From assembly GCA_022827045.1 (NCBI GenBank), contig JAJDTQ010000280.1, forward strand, positions 1-26,835: DNA of 26,835 bases. Direction: 5' to 3'. Every line of letters begins with the position of its first letter. Within the stretch, counting starts at the first letter, position 1. Of this stretch, positions 14,903 through 24,831 are shown piece after piece. The DNA is from Candidatus Binatia bacterium (GTDB taxonomy: Bacteria > Desulfobacterota_B > Binatia > UBA9968 > JAJDTQ01). The position numbers and the translations under genes were made by a program. Under the pieces are notes generated by a model. That model was not told the DNA's origin, made no database searches, and worked only from the letters and a program-made list of their open reading frames with translations.

Positions 14903-16642
14903 TCACGACTCGGGCATCAGGGAGCGCCGGCCGAACCACCAGAATACCAGGATCAACGGCGTCAGCACCGCCGTCAGCACCAGGGTGACACCCGCCGCCA
15001 GATTGGTGGCGCCGGAGAACCAGTAGCTCCAGATCACCGCCGGCAGGGTGATGTTGTCGTGGCTGATGAGGAACACCGCCACCGTGAGCTCCCGGTACAC
15101 GAGGATGGCGGACCAGATCCACACCGACAGGATGGTCGGACGCAAGAGCGGCACCAGGATCCTCCAGGAGGTCCGCACCGCCGACAGCCCCGCGGTATAG
15201 GCGGCCTCCTCGAGCTCCCTGTGGATCTGCAGCAGGGAGCTGTTGAGCGCGCGGGTGGCAAAGGCCAGCCGCGAGACCATGTAGACGATGGCGATGAGCC
15301 ACACCGAGCCGTAGAGCGGAATGAAGTTCTTGAGCACGAACAGCGACACCAGCAGCGCGGCGATGGCGAGGATGACCTCGGGCAGGGCGTGGGGCAGGAA
15401 GGCCCCGAACTCCAGGGCGTAGCGGTAGCGCGAGGCCGAGCGCACGATGAGCCAGGAGATGGCGAAGGCCACCACCAGCGTCACCGTCGGCACCACCGCC
15501 ACCAGCAGCGCCGTGTTCTGGAGGCCCCGCCACACCAGGTCCCAGTCGATGTTGTAGAACGCCGCCAAAGACGCCCGGTTGAGCATCGCCCAGGACGGAG
15601 GCGCCAGGTAGGGCGTTACCGCGACGTAGGCGATCAGGAGCAGGGGCACCAGCTTGGAGGCGAGGATGTAGAGACCGATGAAGCCCCAGCCCGCCATCCC
15701 CCACTTGCCCAGGTCGATGAGGGTGGGGCGGTAGCCCTTGCCGGTCACCACCTCGTAGCGGTGGCCCTGCCGCAGCACCGAGCTGTACCACCAGGTGAGC
15801 AGCACGGCGACTCCGATCATCAGCACGCCCAGGGCCGCGGTGATGCCGTGCTCGGGGAACTCGTCGTCGCCGGGATTGGTCTTGAGGTAGACGAAGGTGC
15901 TGAGCATGTAGACCCGGTTGCCGAGCCCGATGATGGCCGGGATGTCGAAGGTGGCGATGGCGATGGTGGCCATGTAGATCACCGCGGCGAGGATGGCCGG
16001 AAAGGCCAGCGGCAACGTCACCCGGCGCAGGGTCGCGAAGAAGCTCATGCCGTGGATCTTGGCCGCCTCCTCCAGGGACGGGTTCATAGCCCGGAACATC
16101 TGCGCGGTGAGGATGAAAGCCAGCGCCGCCAGGCTGAGGCCCTGGACGAAACCCATGCCCACCGGGGTGGCGATGTTGATGGGGCCCCCTTCCAGGCCGA
16201 ACAGGCTCACCAGCCAGCGGTTCAGGAAGCCGATGCGCTGGTGCGCCAGGAAGGTCCACCCCATGGCGGTGTAGATGCCCGGTATCAGCAGGCCCAGGGT
16301 CATGATGGTGTAGACCAGCCCCTTGTAGGGCAGGGTGGTGCGCTCGGTGAGCCAGGCGATGGGCAGGCCGATGGCCAGCGCCACCACCGTGGTGGCCACG
16401 GTGAAGATCAGGGTGTTGTAGGTGACCTCCGCGACGAACGGATCGGCCAGGATCTCAAAGTAGTTATTGACCGTGTAGGTGGCGTCCGAGGTCCCCAGCA
16501 TGCCGGTCTGGAAGCTGATCCACACCAGCACGGCCACCAGCACCGCGATCACGAACATGGGCACGATGGCCAGCCCCAGCATCCAGGGCGATGCCTTGGG
16601 CCGGAGCGCGCGGAGGAACGGTCGTCTCAGGACGGCTTCCAT
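14903..16642 (-). CDS. Iron(III)/thiamine-type ABC permease with two fused permease domains
   Basis: A 579-residue inner-membrane protein of the FbpB/ThiP kind, in which two six-helix permease halves are joined in one chain. Each half has its own ATPase-docking EAA loop: EEAAKIHGMS.. (191-200, ending TLPLAFP) and EEAAYTAGLS.. (478-487, ending LVPLLRP). Length fits the double-domain family (about 520-580). The start at ATG 16642 lacks a clear ribosome site. It follows the binding-protein gene by 152 bases, so ATPase, binding protein and permease form a complete importer read leftward. Family members move Fe3+, thiamine, spermidine-like compounds or phosphonates. Being beside molybdenum-enzyme genes, an organic acid or aromatic substrate is as likely as iron. 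Confidence 0.93.
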   Translation of the reverse strand: MEAVLRRPFLRALRPKASPWMLGLAIVPMFVIAVLVAVLVWISFQTGMLGTSDATYTVNNYFEILADPFVAEVTYNTLIFTVATTVVALAIGLPIAWLTERTTLPYKGLVYTIMTLGLLIPGIYTAMGWTFLAHQRIGFLNRWLVSLFGLEGGPINIATPVGMGFVQGLSLAALAFILTAQMFRAMNPSLEEAAKIHGMSFFATLRRVTLPLAFPAILAAVIYMATIAIATFDIPAIIGLGNRVYMLSTFVYLKTNPGDDEFPEHGITAALGVLMIGVAVLLTWWYSSVLRQGHRYEVVTGKGYRPTLIDLGKWGMAGWGFIGLYILASKLVPLLLIAYVAVTPYLAPPSWAMLNRASLAAFYNIDWDLVWRGLQNTALLVAVVPTVTLVVAFAISWLIVRSASRYRYALEFGAFLPHALPEVILAIAALLVSLFVLKNFIPLYGSVWLIAIVYMVSRLAFATRALNSSLLQIHRELEEAAYTAGLSAVRTSWRILVPLLRPTILSVWIWSAILVYRELTVAVFLISHDNITLPAVIWSYWFSGATNLAAGVTLVLTAVLTPLILVFWWFGRRSLMPES

Positions 16643-16794
16643 AGGTGCGGCGCGTTCGGAGGTTCACGGGTCCGCGGCAGGACAGGCGTTTGCCGCGGCG
16701 TGATCCGCGGGTTCAATGGCGCGCACCGATGGCCCGGGCCGCCGCCATGCGCGGCGTCCCCGGCCGGTGCGTGCAAGGACAGCCCGGAGGGCGC

Positions 16795-17901
16795 CTACTT
16801 CTGCTGCATGATCTTTTCCAGCTCCTTGCGGGTCTTCCGGTAGTCCTTCTGCGTTCCCAGCCACTGCGGCGAATTGACCACCACCTTGGCTCCGCGGGCG
16901 CGGGCGTCCGCCAGGATCTTCCGCTCATGGGACTCCGGATAGAGATGGAAGTCGAAGCCGTTGACCTCCCAGCTCCACTTCTGGCCTTCTTTGCTGTGCA
17001 GGTAGGCGATGAACAGCGCCGCGGCGTTGGGCGCCTGGGAGTGCACCGGGACCGCGCCGTAACGGGTGTGCGACACCACCGCTTCGTTCACCACCGAGTA
17101 GCCCAGGGGCAGTCCGTCACGCTTGGCCTGGTTCACGTACTGGTCGCCGCAGCTGAACACCAGCATCGCGAACTCGCCGCTGGTGAGGCGGTCCACCGTG
17201 CCGCACCGGATGAGGCCGCCGACGTGCTTGGACAGCTTCTTGGCGTAGTCGATCATCACCTCTTTCCCCAGCAGGCTGGGGGTGGCGAACTCGCGCAGCC
17301 CGGCGACGTAAGGCGTGGACGCGATCTTGCCCTTCCACTTGGGATGGAGCACGTCGTTCATGCTCTTGGGGATGTCGTCGCCCTTCACCACGTCGCTGTT
17401 GTACATGATGCCCACCAGGGTGGACGCCGAGGCCAGCCCGATGCCTTTCGGAGCCAGGGGGTCGAAACCCGCGTCCTTGATCATCGGCCGGTCCAGATAG
17501 GCCATCCAGTTCATGGGCCGCGTCAGCCCCACCTGGCCGGACTTCAGCATTCCGCCCGAGTTGTTCCAGAGGACGTCCGTGCTGGCCGGCTGGTTCGCTT
17601 TCAGCTCACGGGTGAGCCTGCCGATCATCTTGGTCATGCTGGGACCGGGCGTGAACTGCGGCTTGATGTTGGTGCCGTACTTCTTGTTCATGGCGGAGAC
17701 CAGGTGCGAGAAGCCCTTGCTTCCGCCGAGGCTGCGCGAAGACCACATGCCCCTGAGGGTGGTTTCCTTCTTCGCGCCCTCCACCAGCTCCTTGAGGGTC
17801 TTGGGGGCGTCGGCCGCGTAGGCTCCCGCGACGAGGAACAGTGAGCAGACAGCGGCGCTCAGGGCGACGGCCCACCTGTGGTTGCGTTTGACGTCGGGCA
17901 T
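16795..17901 (-). CDS. ABC solute-binding protein, iron(III)/thiamine/spermidine-type family
   Basis: A 368-residue periplasmic binding protein. A signal peptide covers about residues 1-29 (basic KRNHRW, hydrophobic core, AYA cleavage-like end). The mature chain has the type-2 binding-protein layout of AfuA/FbpA-like proteins: DVLWNNSGGML near 109-119, GIMYNSDVV near 165, LHPKWKGKIAS near 185-195, and APNAAALFIAYLHSKEGQKW near 291-310. The paired Tyr ligands of iron-binding FbpA are not obvious at the expected late position, so iron may not be the ligand. The ATG at 17901 is preceded by AAGGAGG. It is the middle gene of the ATPase-SBP-permease set. The 152-base gap after it contains only weak inverted repeats (for example 16722-16728 with 16765-16771). 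Confidence 0.9.
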   Translation of the reverse strand: MPDVKRNHRWAVALSAAVCSLFLVAGAYAADAPKTLKELVEGAKKETTLRGMWSSRSLGGSKGFSHLVSAMNKKYGTNIKPQFTPGPSMTKMIGRLTRELKANQPASTDVLWNNSGGMLKSGQVGLTRPMNWMAYLDRPMIKDAGFDPLAPKGIGLASASTLVGIMYNSDVVKGDDIPKSMNDVLHPKWKGKIASTPYVAGLREFATPSLLGKEVMIDYAKKLSKHVGGLIRCGTVDRLTSGEFAMLVFSCGDQYVNQAKRDGLPLGYSVVNEAVVSHTRYGAVPVHSQAPNAAALFIAYLHSKEGQKWSWEVNGFDFHLYPESHERKILADARARGAKVVVNSPQWLGTQKDYRKTRKELEKIMQQK

Positions 17902-18187
17902 CGGTTTCCTCCTTCAGTATTGGCTTCCTGACACGGGCTACCCTTGCACCACAATTCCCGGGCCATTGCAAGGCTGGCGCGGCGCAGGCCGCACGGGCAC
18001 GTACTCTTCGTTCCTTGGCGGAGGCGTTCGCCTCGCGACAGGGTCTGGTTGTCGTCTAAACACGACTTGTCGAACCATGACTTGTCCAAATCCCGGAACG
18101 GAAAGGGCAGACGGCTGGTATTCCTGGACGATCTGTACGCGCTCGACGCGCCGCCAGGGCCTGGGTGATCCGTGTTCGGGACCCTGA
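17902..18187. other. Intergenic stretch between binding-protein and ATPase genes
   Basis: These 286 bases hold no convincing gene. The binding protein's ribosome site is next to 17901. Two imperfect 15-base tandem units, both with GACTTGTC, lie at 18063-18077 and 18078-18092. The gap is long for an operon, so the binding protein may have its own promoter here, but I see no clear -35/-10 pair. Confidence 0.5.
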
Positions 18188-19303
<1,116 letters not shown>

Positions 19304-19410
19304 GCGCCCTGTCCCTACCCGCATGGAGCGGCAGTGTCAACGGTAGACTCCCCATAGGCCTTTTGGTAATTAGACACTTTGCTTACACCCATGGATACGG
19401 GAGACTTGCA
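19304..19410. promoter_or_regulatory. Divergent promoter region between the two catabolic arms
   Basis: This short gap must start both the leftward transporter unit and the rightward UbiD unit. On the minus strand TTGACA (19340-19335) is followed after 17 bases by TAGGGA (19317-19312), which would begin transcription almost at the ATPase ATG. On the plus strand an AT-rich TAATTAGACAC stretch (from 19368) is a possible -10 area. No regulator gene adjoins it. These assignments are weak. Confidence 0.35.
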
Positions 19411-20757
19411 TTGCATCAAGACCTGAGAGAATTCCTTGACGTGCTGGAGCGCGAGGGGCAGTTGCTGGAGGTGAACCGGGAGGTGGACACGCGTTTCGAG
19501 GTGGCCGCGGGGATCCGCAAGAGTTCCGACATCGGCGGTCCCGCGTTGTTGTTCAACAACGTCAAGGACCATCCCGACTGGCGCGTTCTCGGGGCGCTGT
19601 ACGCCACCCGGCGGCTCGTCGCGCTGGGTCTGGGGGTCACCGAGGACAAGCTGCTGGAGCGCTACCTGACTCTCGAGGACACGCGCATCCCCTCCGAGAT
19701 GGTGCCCACCGGCCCGGTCAAGGAGGTGCGCTGGACCGGCGACGACATCGACCTCGACAAGCTTCCCATCTGCGTCCATTCGGAGAAGGACTGCGGCGCC
19801 TACGTTACCATCGGCGTGCAGATCGGCAAGGACCCGGAGACGCGCATCCCCAACGTGTCCATCCACCGCATGCTGCGGCTGGGCAAGGACAAGCTGTCCC
19901 TGTGGGCGCCGCCGGACCATCACCTGGGGCGCATGATCCTCAAGGCCGAGGACCGGGGCGAGGGGCTGGAGGTGGCCACGGCCATCGGCGTGGACCCGGC
20001 CATCATCATCGGCTCCCAGTCCCGGGTCCCCTACGGGGTGGACGAGTTCGCCGTGGCCGGGGGTCTGCGCGGGGCGCCGGTGCAGTTGACCAAGTGCGAC
20101 ACCATCGATGTGGACGTGCCGGCCCATGCCGAGGTGGTGATCGAGGGCGTTACCGTCCCCGGTGAGCGGGTGTCGGACGGCCCCTACGGCGAGTACCCGG
20201 GCACCTACAGCGAGAGCAAGCAGGCGCCGGTGGTCCAGGTCACCGCCATCACCATGCGGCAGAACCCCATCTACGAGACCTGCCTCACGGGCATGCCGGT
20301 GACCGAGAACCACACGCTCATCGAGTGCGCCAACGCGGCGCTGGTCTACCGCACGGTGTCCACCATCACCCCGGAGGTCAAGGACTTCAGCGTCAGCGCC
20401 GGCGGCACCTTCCGGCACCACGCCGTGGTGTCCATGCGCAAGCGGCATGACGCGGAGGCGCGCAACGTCATCCTGGCGCTGCTGGCCACCGGCGCGGGCT
20501 TCAAGCGGGTGGTTGTAGTGGACGAGGACATCAACGTGCACGATCCGGTGGACGTTGAGTGGGCGGTCAATACGCGGGTCCAGCCGGACAAGGACGTCAT
20601 CATCGTTCCCAACCTGGCCATGTCCACGCTGGACCCCTCGGCGCCGGCGCCGCGCACCACCGCCGTGTGGGGCATCGACGCCACCATGCCACTCAAGGAC
20701 AACGAGTACTACCGGAAGGTCCAGGTGCCCGGCGTCGACAAGGTGGATTATATCTGA
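19411..20757 (+). CDS. UbiD-family decarboxylase
   Basis: A 448-residue prenylated-FMN-dependent (de)carboxylase of the UbiD family, which acts on aromatic, heteroaromatic or alpha,beta-unsaturated acids. The N-terminus HQDLREFLDVLEREGQL is typical. The cofactor/metal site NVSIHRM (148-154) supplies N148 and R153. AEVVIEG lies at 240-246. The catalytic loop reads SDGPYGE (255-261): E261 is kept, but the first acid of the usual EGPFGE is Asp (D256). I choose the TTG at 19411 (GGGAG upstream); the frame is open to a TTG at 19363 but those residues do not look like the family. A UbiX-type prenyltransferase needed to make the cofactor is not in the window. As first gene of a unit with a molybdenum hydroxylase, it probably handles the same substrate. 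Confidence 0.92.
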   Translation: MHQDLREFLDVLEREGQLLEVNREVDTRFEVAAGIRKSSDIGGPALLFNNVKDHPDWRVLGALYATRRLVALGLGVTEDKLLERYLTLEDTRIPSEMVPTGPVKEVRWTGDDIDLDKLPICVHSEKDCGAYVTIGVQIGKDPETRIPNVSIHRMLRLGKDKLSLWAPPDHHLGRMILKAEDRGEGLEVATAIGVDPAIIIGSQSRVPYGVDEFAVAGGLRGAPVQLTKCDTIDVDVPAHAEVVIEGVTVPGERVSDGPYGEYPGTYSESKQAPVVQVTAITMRQNPIYETCLTGMPVTENHTLIECANAALVYRTVSTITPEVKDFSVSAGGTFRHHAVVSMRKRHDAEARNVILALLATGAGFKRVVVVDEDINVHDPVDVEWAVNTRVQPDKDVIIVPNLAMSTLDPSAPAPRTTAVWGIDATMPLKDNEYYRKVQVPGVDKVDYI

Positions 20758-20771
20758 GGGACCTGTGACCA

Positions 20772-20822
20772 GCGTCCTTCGACTTCGCTCCGCTGGCGCT
20801 ACGCCACGCTCAGGACGAACGG
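20772..20822 (+). repeat. Single unit of repeat family A
   Basis: About 51 bases starting GCGTCCTTCGACTTCGCT and ending CTCAGGACGAACGG match the units at 14761 and 24730. Here the unit is single rather than paired. It lies entirely between the UbiD stop and the FAD-subunit start. Confidence 0.85.
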
Positions 20823-20844
20823 CTCGCAACGTTTCCCGGCGATC

Positions 20845-21720
20845 ATGAAGCACTTCGAATACCTGGAACCCGGCACCGTGGCCGAAGCCTGCGACCTGCT
20901 CAAGCAATACAGGGGCAACGCGCGCGTGTTCGCCGGCGGCAGCTCCCTTACGATCCTGCTCAAGCAGGGTTTCCTTCAGCCCGACGCGCTGATCAACATC
21001 AAGAAGATCGACGAGCTGCGGCGCATCGAGGAGTCCGGGGACGACCTGGTCATCGGCGCACTGGTGACGCACCACGACATCGAGACTTCCAGCCTGCTGG
21101 CGAAGCGCCTGCCGGTGCTGTGCGAGCTGGAGCACGACGTGGCCAACATCCGGGTGCGCAACATGGCCACGGTGGGCGGCAACATCGCCTCGGGCGAGCC
21201 GTTGACCGACCTGCCGTGCGTCTTCATCACGCTGGATGCCACGGTGCGCATCGCCAACACATCCGGCGGCCGCACGCTTCCGCTGGAAGACGTGTTCGTC
21301 GACTATTATGAGACCCAGTTGGGGGAGGACGAGGTGCTGACGCACGTGGTGGTCCCGCCGCTGCCCGCGTACAGCGCCATCGACTACGTCCGGTTCTCCA
21401 GCAGTTCGGTGGTGGACAAGCCCTGCATCGGCGTGGCCGTGCGCATGTCGGTGAACCCCGCCGACGGCGCATGCGGGGACGTTCGCGTCGGCCTGGGCTG
21501 CGTTGCGCCCACGCCCATGCGCGCGCGCAACGCCGAGGTCGCGCTGGAGGGCCAGCCGCTCAACGACGAGAACCTCCACCAGGCCGCCCGGGCGGCGGCC
21601 GACGAATGCGACCCGATGGACGACCTGCGCGGTTCGGAGCGCTACAAGCGCGAGATGGTGGCGGCTCTGGTGCGGCGTCTCGCAGCGAAGGTGTACGAGA
21701 GGGCGAGAGGCAACGGTTGA
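20845..21720 (+). CDS. FAD-binding medium subunit of a molybdenum hydroxylase (CoxM/XdhB-like)
   Basis: A 291-residue electron-transfer subunit that carries FAD in three-subunit xanthine-oxidase-family enzymes. The two FAD-binding motifs are present: AGGSSLT (30-36) and TVGGNIASG (109-117). The C-terminal domain has the CO-dehydrogenase flavoprotein look (VRVGLGCVAPTPMRA near 212-226). Length is standard (about 280-300). It lacks the extra 4Fe-4S insertion of the 4-hydroxybenzoyl-CoA reductase beta subunit, which argues against that enzyme. The ATG at 20845 fits the family start. The Fe-S and catalytic subunits follow in the same direction, although a 205-base gap holding a large inverted repeat separates this gene from the next. 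Confidence 0.92.
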   Translation: MKHFEYLEPGTVAEACDLLKQYRGNARVFAGGSSLTILLKQGFLQPDALINIKKIDELRRIEESGDDLVIGALVTHHDIETSSLLAKRLPVLCELEHDVANIRVRNMATVGGNIASGEPLTDLPCVFITLDATVRIANTSGGRTLPLEDVFVDYYETQLGEDEVLTHVVVPPLPAYSAIDYVRFSSSSVVDKPCIGVAVRMSVNPADGACGDVRVGLGCVAPTPMRARNAEVALEGQPLNDENLHQAARAAADECDPMDDLRGSERYKREMVAALVRRLAAKVYERARGNG

Positions 21721-21748
21721 GGGGTTACAGTTCAATGTCTCGGGCAAC

Positions 21749-21847
21749 GTCATTCCGGCGAAAGCCGGAATCCAGGAGTGGAGGGGCGAGGGGTCCGCAG
21801 TGCCGCCCCGCCCCACCCATCTGGATTCCGGCTTTCGCCGGAATGAC
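21749..21847. repeat. Inverted-repeat element, family B (99 bp) inside the operon
   Basis: Two 27-base arms (21749-21775 and 21821-21847) are perfect inverted complements around a 45-base GC-rich spacer. Each arm is itself a hairpin, TTCCGGC-GAAA-GCCGGAA. Repeats of the form CATTCC(G/C)GCGAAAGC(C/G)GGAATCCAG are widespread REP-like elements in bacteria (established). The element sits between the FAD and Fe-S subunit genes and carries no gene. Confidence 0.9.
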
Positions 21848-21925
21848 GAACGAGAGAGCGGCAACGACGGATTCGGGGGTCGGCGCCATCCCGAAGACGA
21901 ACAGAGACAGAGAGGATCCTGCGGC

Positions 21926-22387
21926 ATGAAGAAGGCCATCACCATGGAGGTCAACGGCGCATCCTGCGAGGTGGAGGTGGAGCCTTGGCGCACGCTGCTC
22001 GACGTGGTCCGGGAAGAGCTGGACCTTACCGGCGCGAAGCTCGGCTGCGACATCCAGGTATGCGGCGCCTGCACGCTCCTCGTCGACGGCAAGCCCGTGA
22101 GCGCCTGCTCGGTGCTGGCGGTGGACGCCGACGGCCGCAAGGTCACCACCGTGGAGGGCCTGGCCGATGGGGACCGGCTGCATCCGCTGCAGGAGTCGTT
22201 CATGAAGTTCGGCGCCTTGCAGTGCGGCTATTGCACCTCGGGGTTTTTGCTGACGGCCAAGGCCATGCTGGACGAGAATCCCCACCCCGACGACGAACAG
22301 ATCAAGAGCTACATGGGCGGCAGCTTCTGCCGTTGCGGCTGCTACCAGGAAATCATGCAGGCCATTCGAAACGTGGCTCAGGGATAG
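21926..22387 (+). CDS. [2Fe-2S] small subunit of a molybdenum hydroxylase (CoxS-like)
   Basis: A 153-residue electron-transfer subunit with two [2Fe-2S] clusters. The plant-ferredoxin-type cluster uses C41, C46, C49 and C61 (GCDIQVCGAC...SAC). The second, all-helical cluster uses C100, C103, C135 and C137 (CGYC...CRC). After CRC the usual T-G-Y is G-C-Y here, adding a nearby Cys139. Length is typical (about 150-165). The frame is open upstream through the inverted repeat to 21503, but the ATG at 21926 fits the family and has an AGAGGAT-type ribosome site. The catalytic subunit starts 24 bases after its stop, so these two are tightly linked. Confidence 0.94.
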   Translation: MKKAITMEVNGASCEVEVEPWRTLLDVVREELDLTGAKLGCDIQVCGACTLLVDGKPVSACSVLAVDADGRKVTTVEGLADGDRLHPLQESFMKFGALQCGYCTSGFLLTAKAMLDENPHPDDEQIKSYMGGSFCRCGCYQEIMQAIRNVAQG

Positions 22388-22411
22388 CGTGATGTTCCGA
22401 AGGAGCGTGTC

Positions 22412-24724
22412 ATGGCGATAAGCGAGAGGCCGCGGAGCGCGCAGGACGGACAGCGGCTCGACTACCAGGCCAAGCTCACGGGCCGCGCCGCGTACCTGGC
22501 GGACATGAAGATGCCGGGGGTCTGCGAGGGAGCCATCCTGCGCAGTCCGGTGGCCCATGCGTGGATACGCTACGTGGACGCATCCGAGGCCCTCAAGGTG
22601 CCCGGGGTGGTGGCCGTCTACACGAAGGACGACGTGGTCCAGGGAACGGGTATCGAGCCCTACTACGGGCCGGTGTTCAAGGACCAGACCATCGTGGCGG
22701 TGGACAAGGTCCGGCACGTGGGCGATCCGGTGGCGGCGGTGGCGGCGGAGACACGGGAGGCGGCCGAGGAGGCGGCCAACCTCATCGTCGTGGAGTACGA
22801 GGACCTGCCGCCGGTGATGGACGTACGCGACTCGGTGAAGGAAGACGCCACGCTGGTGCACGAGACCGTGCGCATCCCGGAGCATGGCTTCGCCGATCTC
22901 GCCGAGCTCAAGCCCATCGAGAACACCAATGTCTGCACCCACTTCAAGCTGCGCAAGGGGGATATCGAGCAGGGGTTCGCGGAATGCGCTCATATCTTCG
23001 AGGACACCTTTATCCTGCCTACCACCCAACACGTAGCGCTGGAGCCCCACGGCTGCATCGCGGTGTTTCAGCCCGACGGACGGGTGAACCTCTGGTCCAC
23101 GACTCAGAACCCCTTCGTGGTGCGCACCCAGCTCGCCAACATCTTCAAGATGCCGGTATCGAAGATCCGCATCATGGTGCCGTATCTGGGCGGCGGCTAC
23201 GGCAGCAAGGTCTATCCCAAGATCGAGCCGCTGACCGTGGCGCTGGCGCAGAAGGCCAAGCGCCCGGTGAGGATACTGCTGAGCCGCGAAGAGGTCTTCT
23301 ACACGGTGACCAAGCACGCCGCGTTCATCCGCATGAAGACCGGAGTCACGGCCGACGGCAGCTTTCACGCGCGGGAGGCCGAGGTCTTCCTCGACACCGG
23401 CGCGTTCGCGGAGATCGGCCCCCGGGTGGCCAAGAAGTCCGCCTACACCGCGGCCGGGCCCTACAAGTTCAAGCACGTCAAGATCGACGCCAAGTCGGTC
23501 TACACCAACAAGCCGCCGGCGGGCGCCTTCCGCGGCTTCGGCGTGTCCCAGTCGGCTTGGGCCAGCGAATCCCAGACCGACATCATCGCCAAGGCGCTCA
23601 ACCGCGACCCCTACGAACTGCGGATGCAGAACATCTACGACGAGGGCGACGAGTTCGTCACCGGCGAGAAGCTCTGGAGCATCGGCGTCAAGGGATGCCT
23701 GGAGAAGGTGGCCCAGGAAATGAAGTGGGGCGAGCCCATGCCGGCGCCGGACGACCCCTCCAAGGTACGTGGCCGGGGGCTGGCGGCGCTCATCAAGGCC
23801 ACCATCACCCCGTCCATTTCGTGCGCGGCCATCAAGCTCAACGAGGACGGCAGCGTCAACGTGTTCACCAGCACGGTGGAGATGGGGCAGGGGTCGGACA
23901 CGGCCATGGCCGCCATCGTGGCGTACACGCTGGGGATACCCCTGGAGCAGGTCTCGGTGCTGGGGGTGGACACCGACGTGGTGCCCTACGACCTCACCAC
24001 CTCGTCGAGCCGTTCCACCTTCCACATGGGCAAGGCCCTGGAGCTGGCGTCGCTGGACCTGTGCGAGCAGCTCCGCAGGTTCGTTTCCGAAGAGCACGGG
24101 GTGCCGTTCGAGGAGACACGCATGGAGGGCGGCAAGGTCCTCTTCCGCGAGAACGCCCTGACCATCCGCGAGGTGCTCTTCAACCACTTCGGCATGCAGG
24201 GGGGCACGCTGGTGGGCCGGGGCGAGGTGAAGACCAGCACCGTGGACCCGGACACCGGCGACAAGACCACCTCGTCGTTCTGGTTCGTGGGCGCCGGCGG
24301 CAGCGAGGTGGAGATCGACAGGGACACCGGGCGGCTGCGGGTGCTGAAGCACGCCACCGCGGTGGATGTGGGACGGGTGATCACGCCCATGGGCTGCCAG
24401 CAGCAGCTCGTGGGCGGCGCCATCACCGGCCTGGGCCAGGCGCTGTTCGAGCAGATGGTGTGGGACAACGGCATCCTGGTCAATCCCAACCTCGTGGACT
24501 ACGTGTTGCCGGCATTGGGCGACATGCCGGACGAGATCACGCCCATCGCCGTGGAGGTGCCGCACAAGAACGGGCCGTTCGGCGCCAAGGGCATTGGCGA
24601 GACCTCGCTCATTCCGGTGGCGCCGTCGATCGCCAACGCCGTGGACGACGCCGTGGACGTGCGTATCAAGGATCTGCCCGTGACCGCGGAGAAAATATTC
24701 CTGGGGATGCTCGACAAGTCCTGA
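22412..24724 (+). CDS. Molybdopterin-binding large subunit of a xanthine-oxidase-family hydroxylase
   Basis: The 770-residue catalytic subunit that partners the FAD and Fe-S proteins just upstream. LTGRAAYLADM (22-32) and ILRSPVAHAWI (42-52) begin the first domain. The cofactor site has the standard GGGYGSK (260-266), GAFRGFG (371-377, with the active-site Arg) and, near the end, GAKGIGETSL with the essential Glu at 730. This is the xanthine-dehydrogenase/aldehyde-oxidase motif style, not the AYRCSFR loop of CO dehydrogenase. GGAG precedes the ATG at 22412. Substrates of this family include aldehydes, purines, nicotinate-like heteroaromatics and aryl-CoA compounds. With UbiD upstream and an SDR downstream, an aromatic or heteroaromatic acid is the best guess. 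Confidence 0.94.
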   Translation: MAISERPRSAQDGQRLDYQAKLTGRAAYLADMKMPGVCEGAILRSPVAHAWIRYVDASEALKVPGVVAVYTKDDVVQGTGIEPYYGPVFKDQTIVAVDKVRHVGDPVAAVAAETREAAEEAANLIVVEYEDLPPVMDVRDSVKEDATLVHETVRIPEHGFADLAELKPIENTNVCTHFKLRKGDIEQGFAECAHIFEDTFILPTTQHVALEPHGCIAVFQPDGRVNLWSTTQNPFVVRTQLANIFKMPVSKIRIMVPYLGGGYGSKVYPKIEPLTVALAQKAKRPVRILLSREEVFYTVTKHAAFIRMKTGVTADGSFHAREAEVFLDTGAFAEIGPRVAKKSAYTAAGPYKFKHVKIDAKSVYTNKPPAGAFRGFGVSQSAWASESQTDIIAKALNRDPYELRMQNIYDEGDEFVTGEKLWSIGVKGCLEKVAQEMKWGEPMPAPDDPSKVRGRGLAALIKATITPSISCAAIKLNEDGSVNVFTSTVEMGQGSDTAMAAIVAYTLGIPLEQVSVLGVDTDVVPYDLTTSSSRSTFHMGKALELASLDLCEQLRRFVSEEHGVPFEETRMEGGKVLFRENALTIREVLFNHFGMQGGTLVGRGEVKTSTVDPDTGDKTTSSFWFVGAGGSEVEIDRDTGRLRVLKHATAVDVGRVITPMGCQQQLVGGAITGLGQALFEQMVWDNGILVNPNLVDYVLPALGDMPDEITPIAVEVPHKNGPFGAKGIGETSLIPVAPSIANAVDDAVDVRIKDLPVTAEKIFLGMLDKS

Positions 24725-24729
24725 AGAGC

Positions 24730-24831
24730 GCCCTTCGACTTCGCTTCGCTACGCTCAGGGCGAACGGAATTACTTGAGGATTCCGAAACACAACCGTTCG
24801 CCCTGTGCGTAGCGAAGCGAAGTCGAAGGGC
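24730..24831. repeat. Inverted-repeat element, family A (102 bp) after the hydroxylase gene
   Basis: Arms of 38 bases (24730-24767 and 24794-24831) are inverted complements with one mismatch around a 26-base AT-richer loop. Each arm is a family-A unit (GCCCTTCGACTTCGCT... to GGGCGAACGG). Lying five bases after the hydroxylase stop, it would form a very stable mRNA hairpin and may end or protect the transcript. There is no T-run. Confidence 0.88.

Noticed and set aside
21503..21925. N-terminal extension of the Fe-S subunit by the upstream open frame
   Set aside because: The extra residues come from the end of the FAD-subunit gene in another frame and from the inverted repeat, and the family N-terminus begins at 21926.
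19315..24565. Very long antisense open frames (19315-22203 and 21725-24565, each over 940 codons)
   Set aside because: They lie opposite the UbiD and molybdenum-hydroxylase genes, which have clear family motifs. Their translations are rich in His, Arg, Gly and Val with no domain. High GC at third positions removes stops on the complementary strand.
19411..24724. Carbon-monoxide dehydrogenase or 4-hydroxybenzoyl-CoA reductase
   Set aside because: The large subunit has GAFRGFG rather than the AYRCSFR loop of form I CO dehydrogenase, and the FAD subunit lacks the 4Fe-4S insertion of the benzoyl-CoA enzyme.
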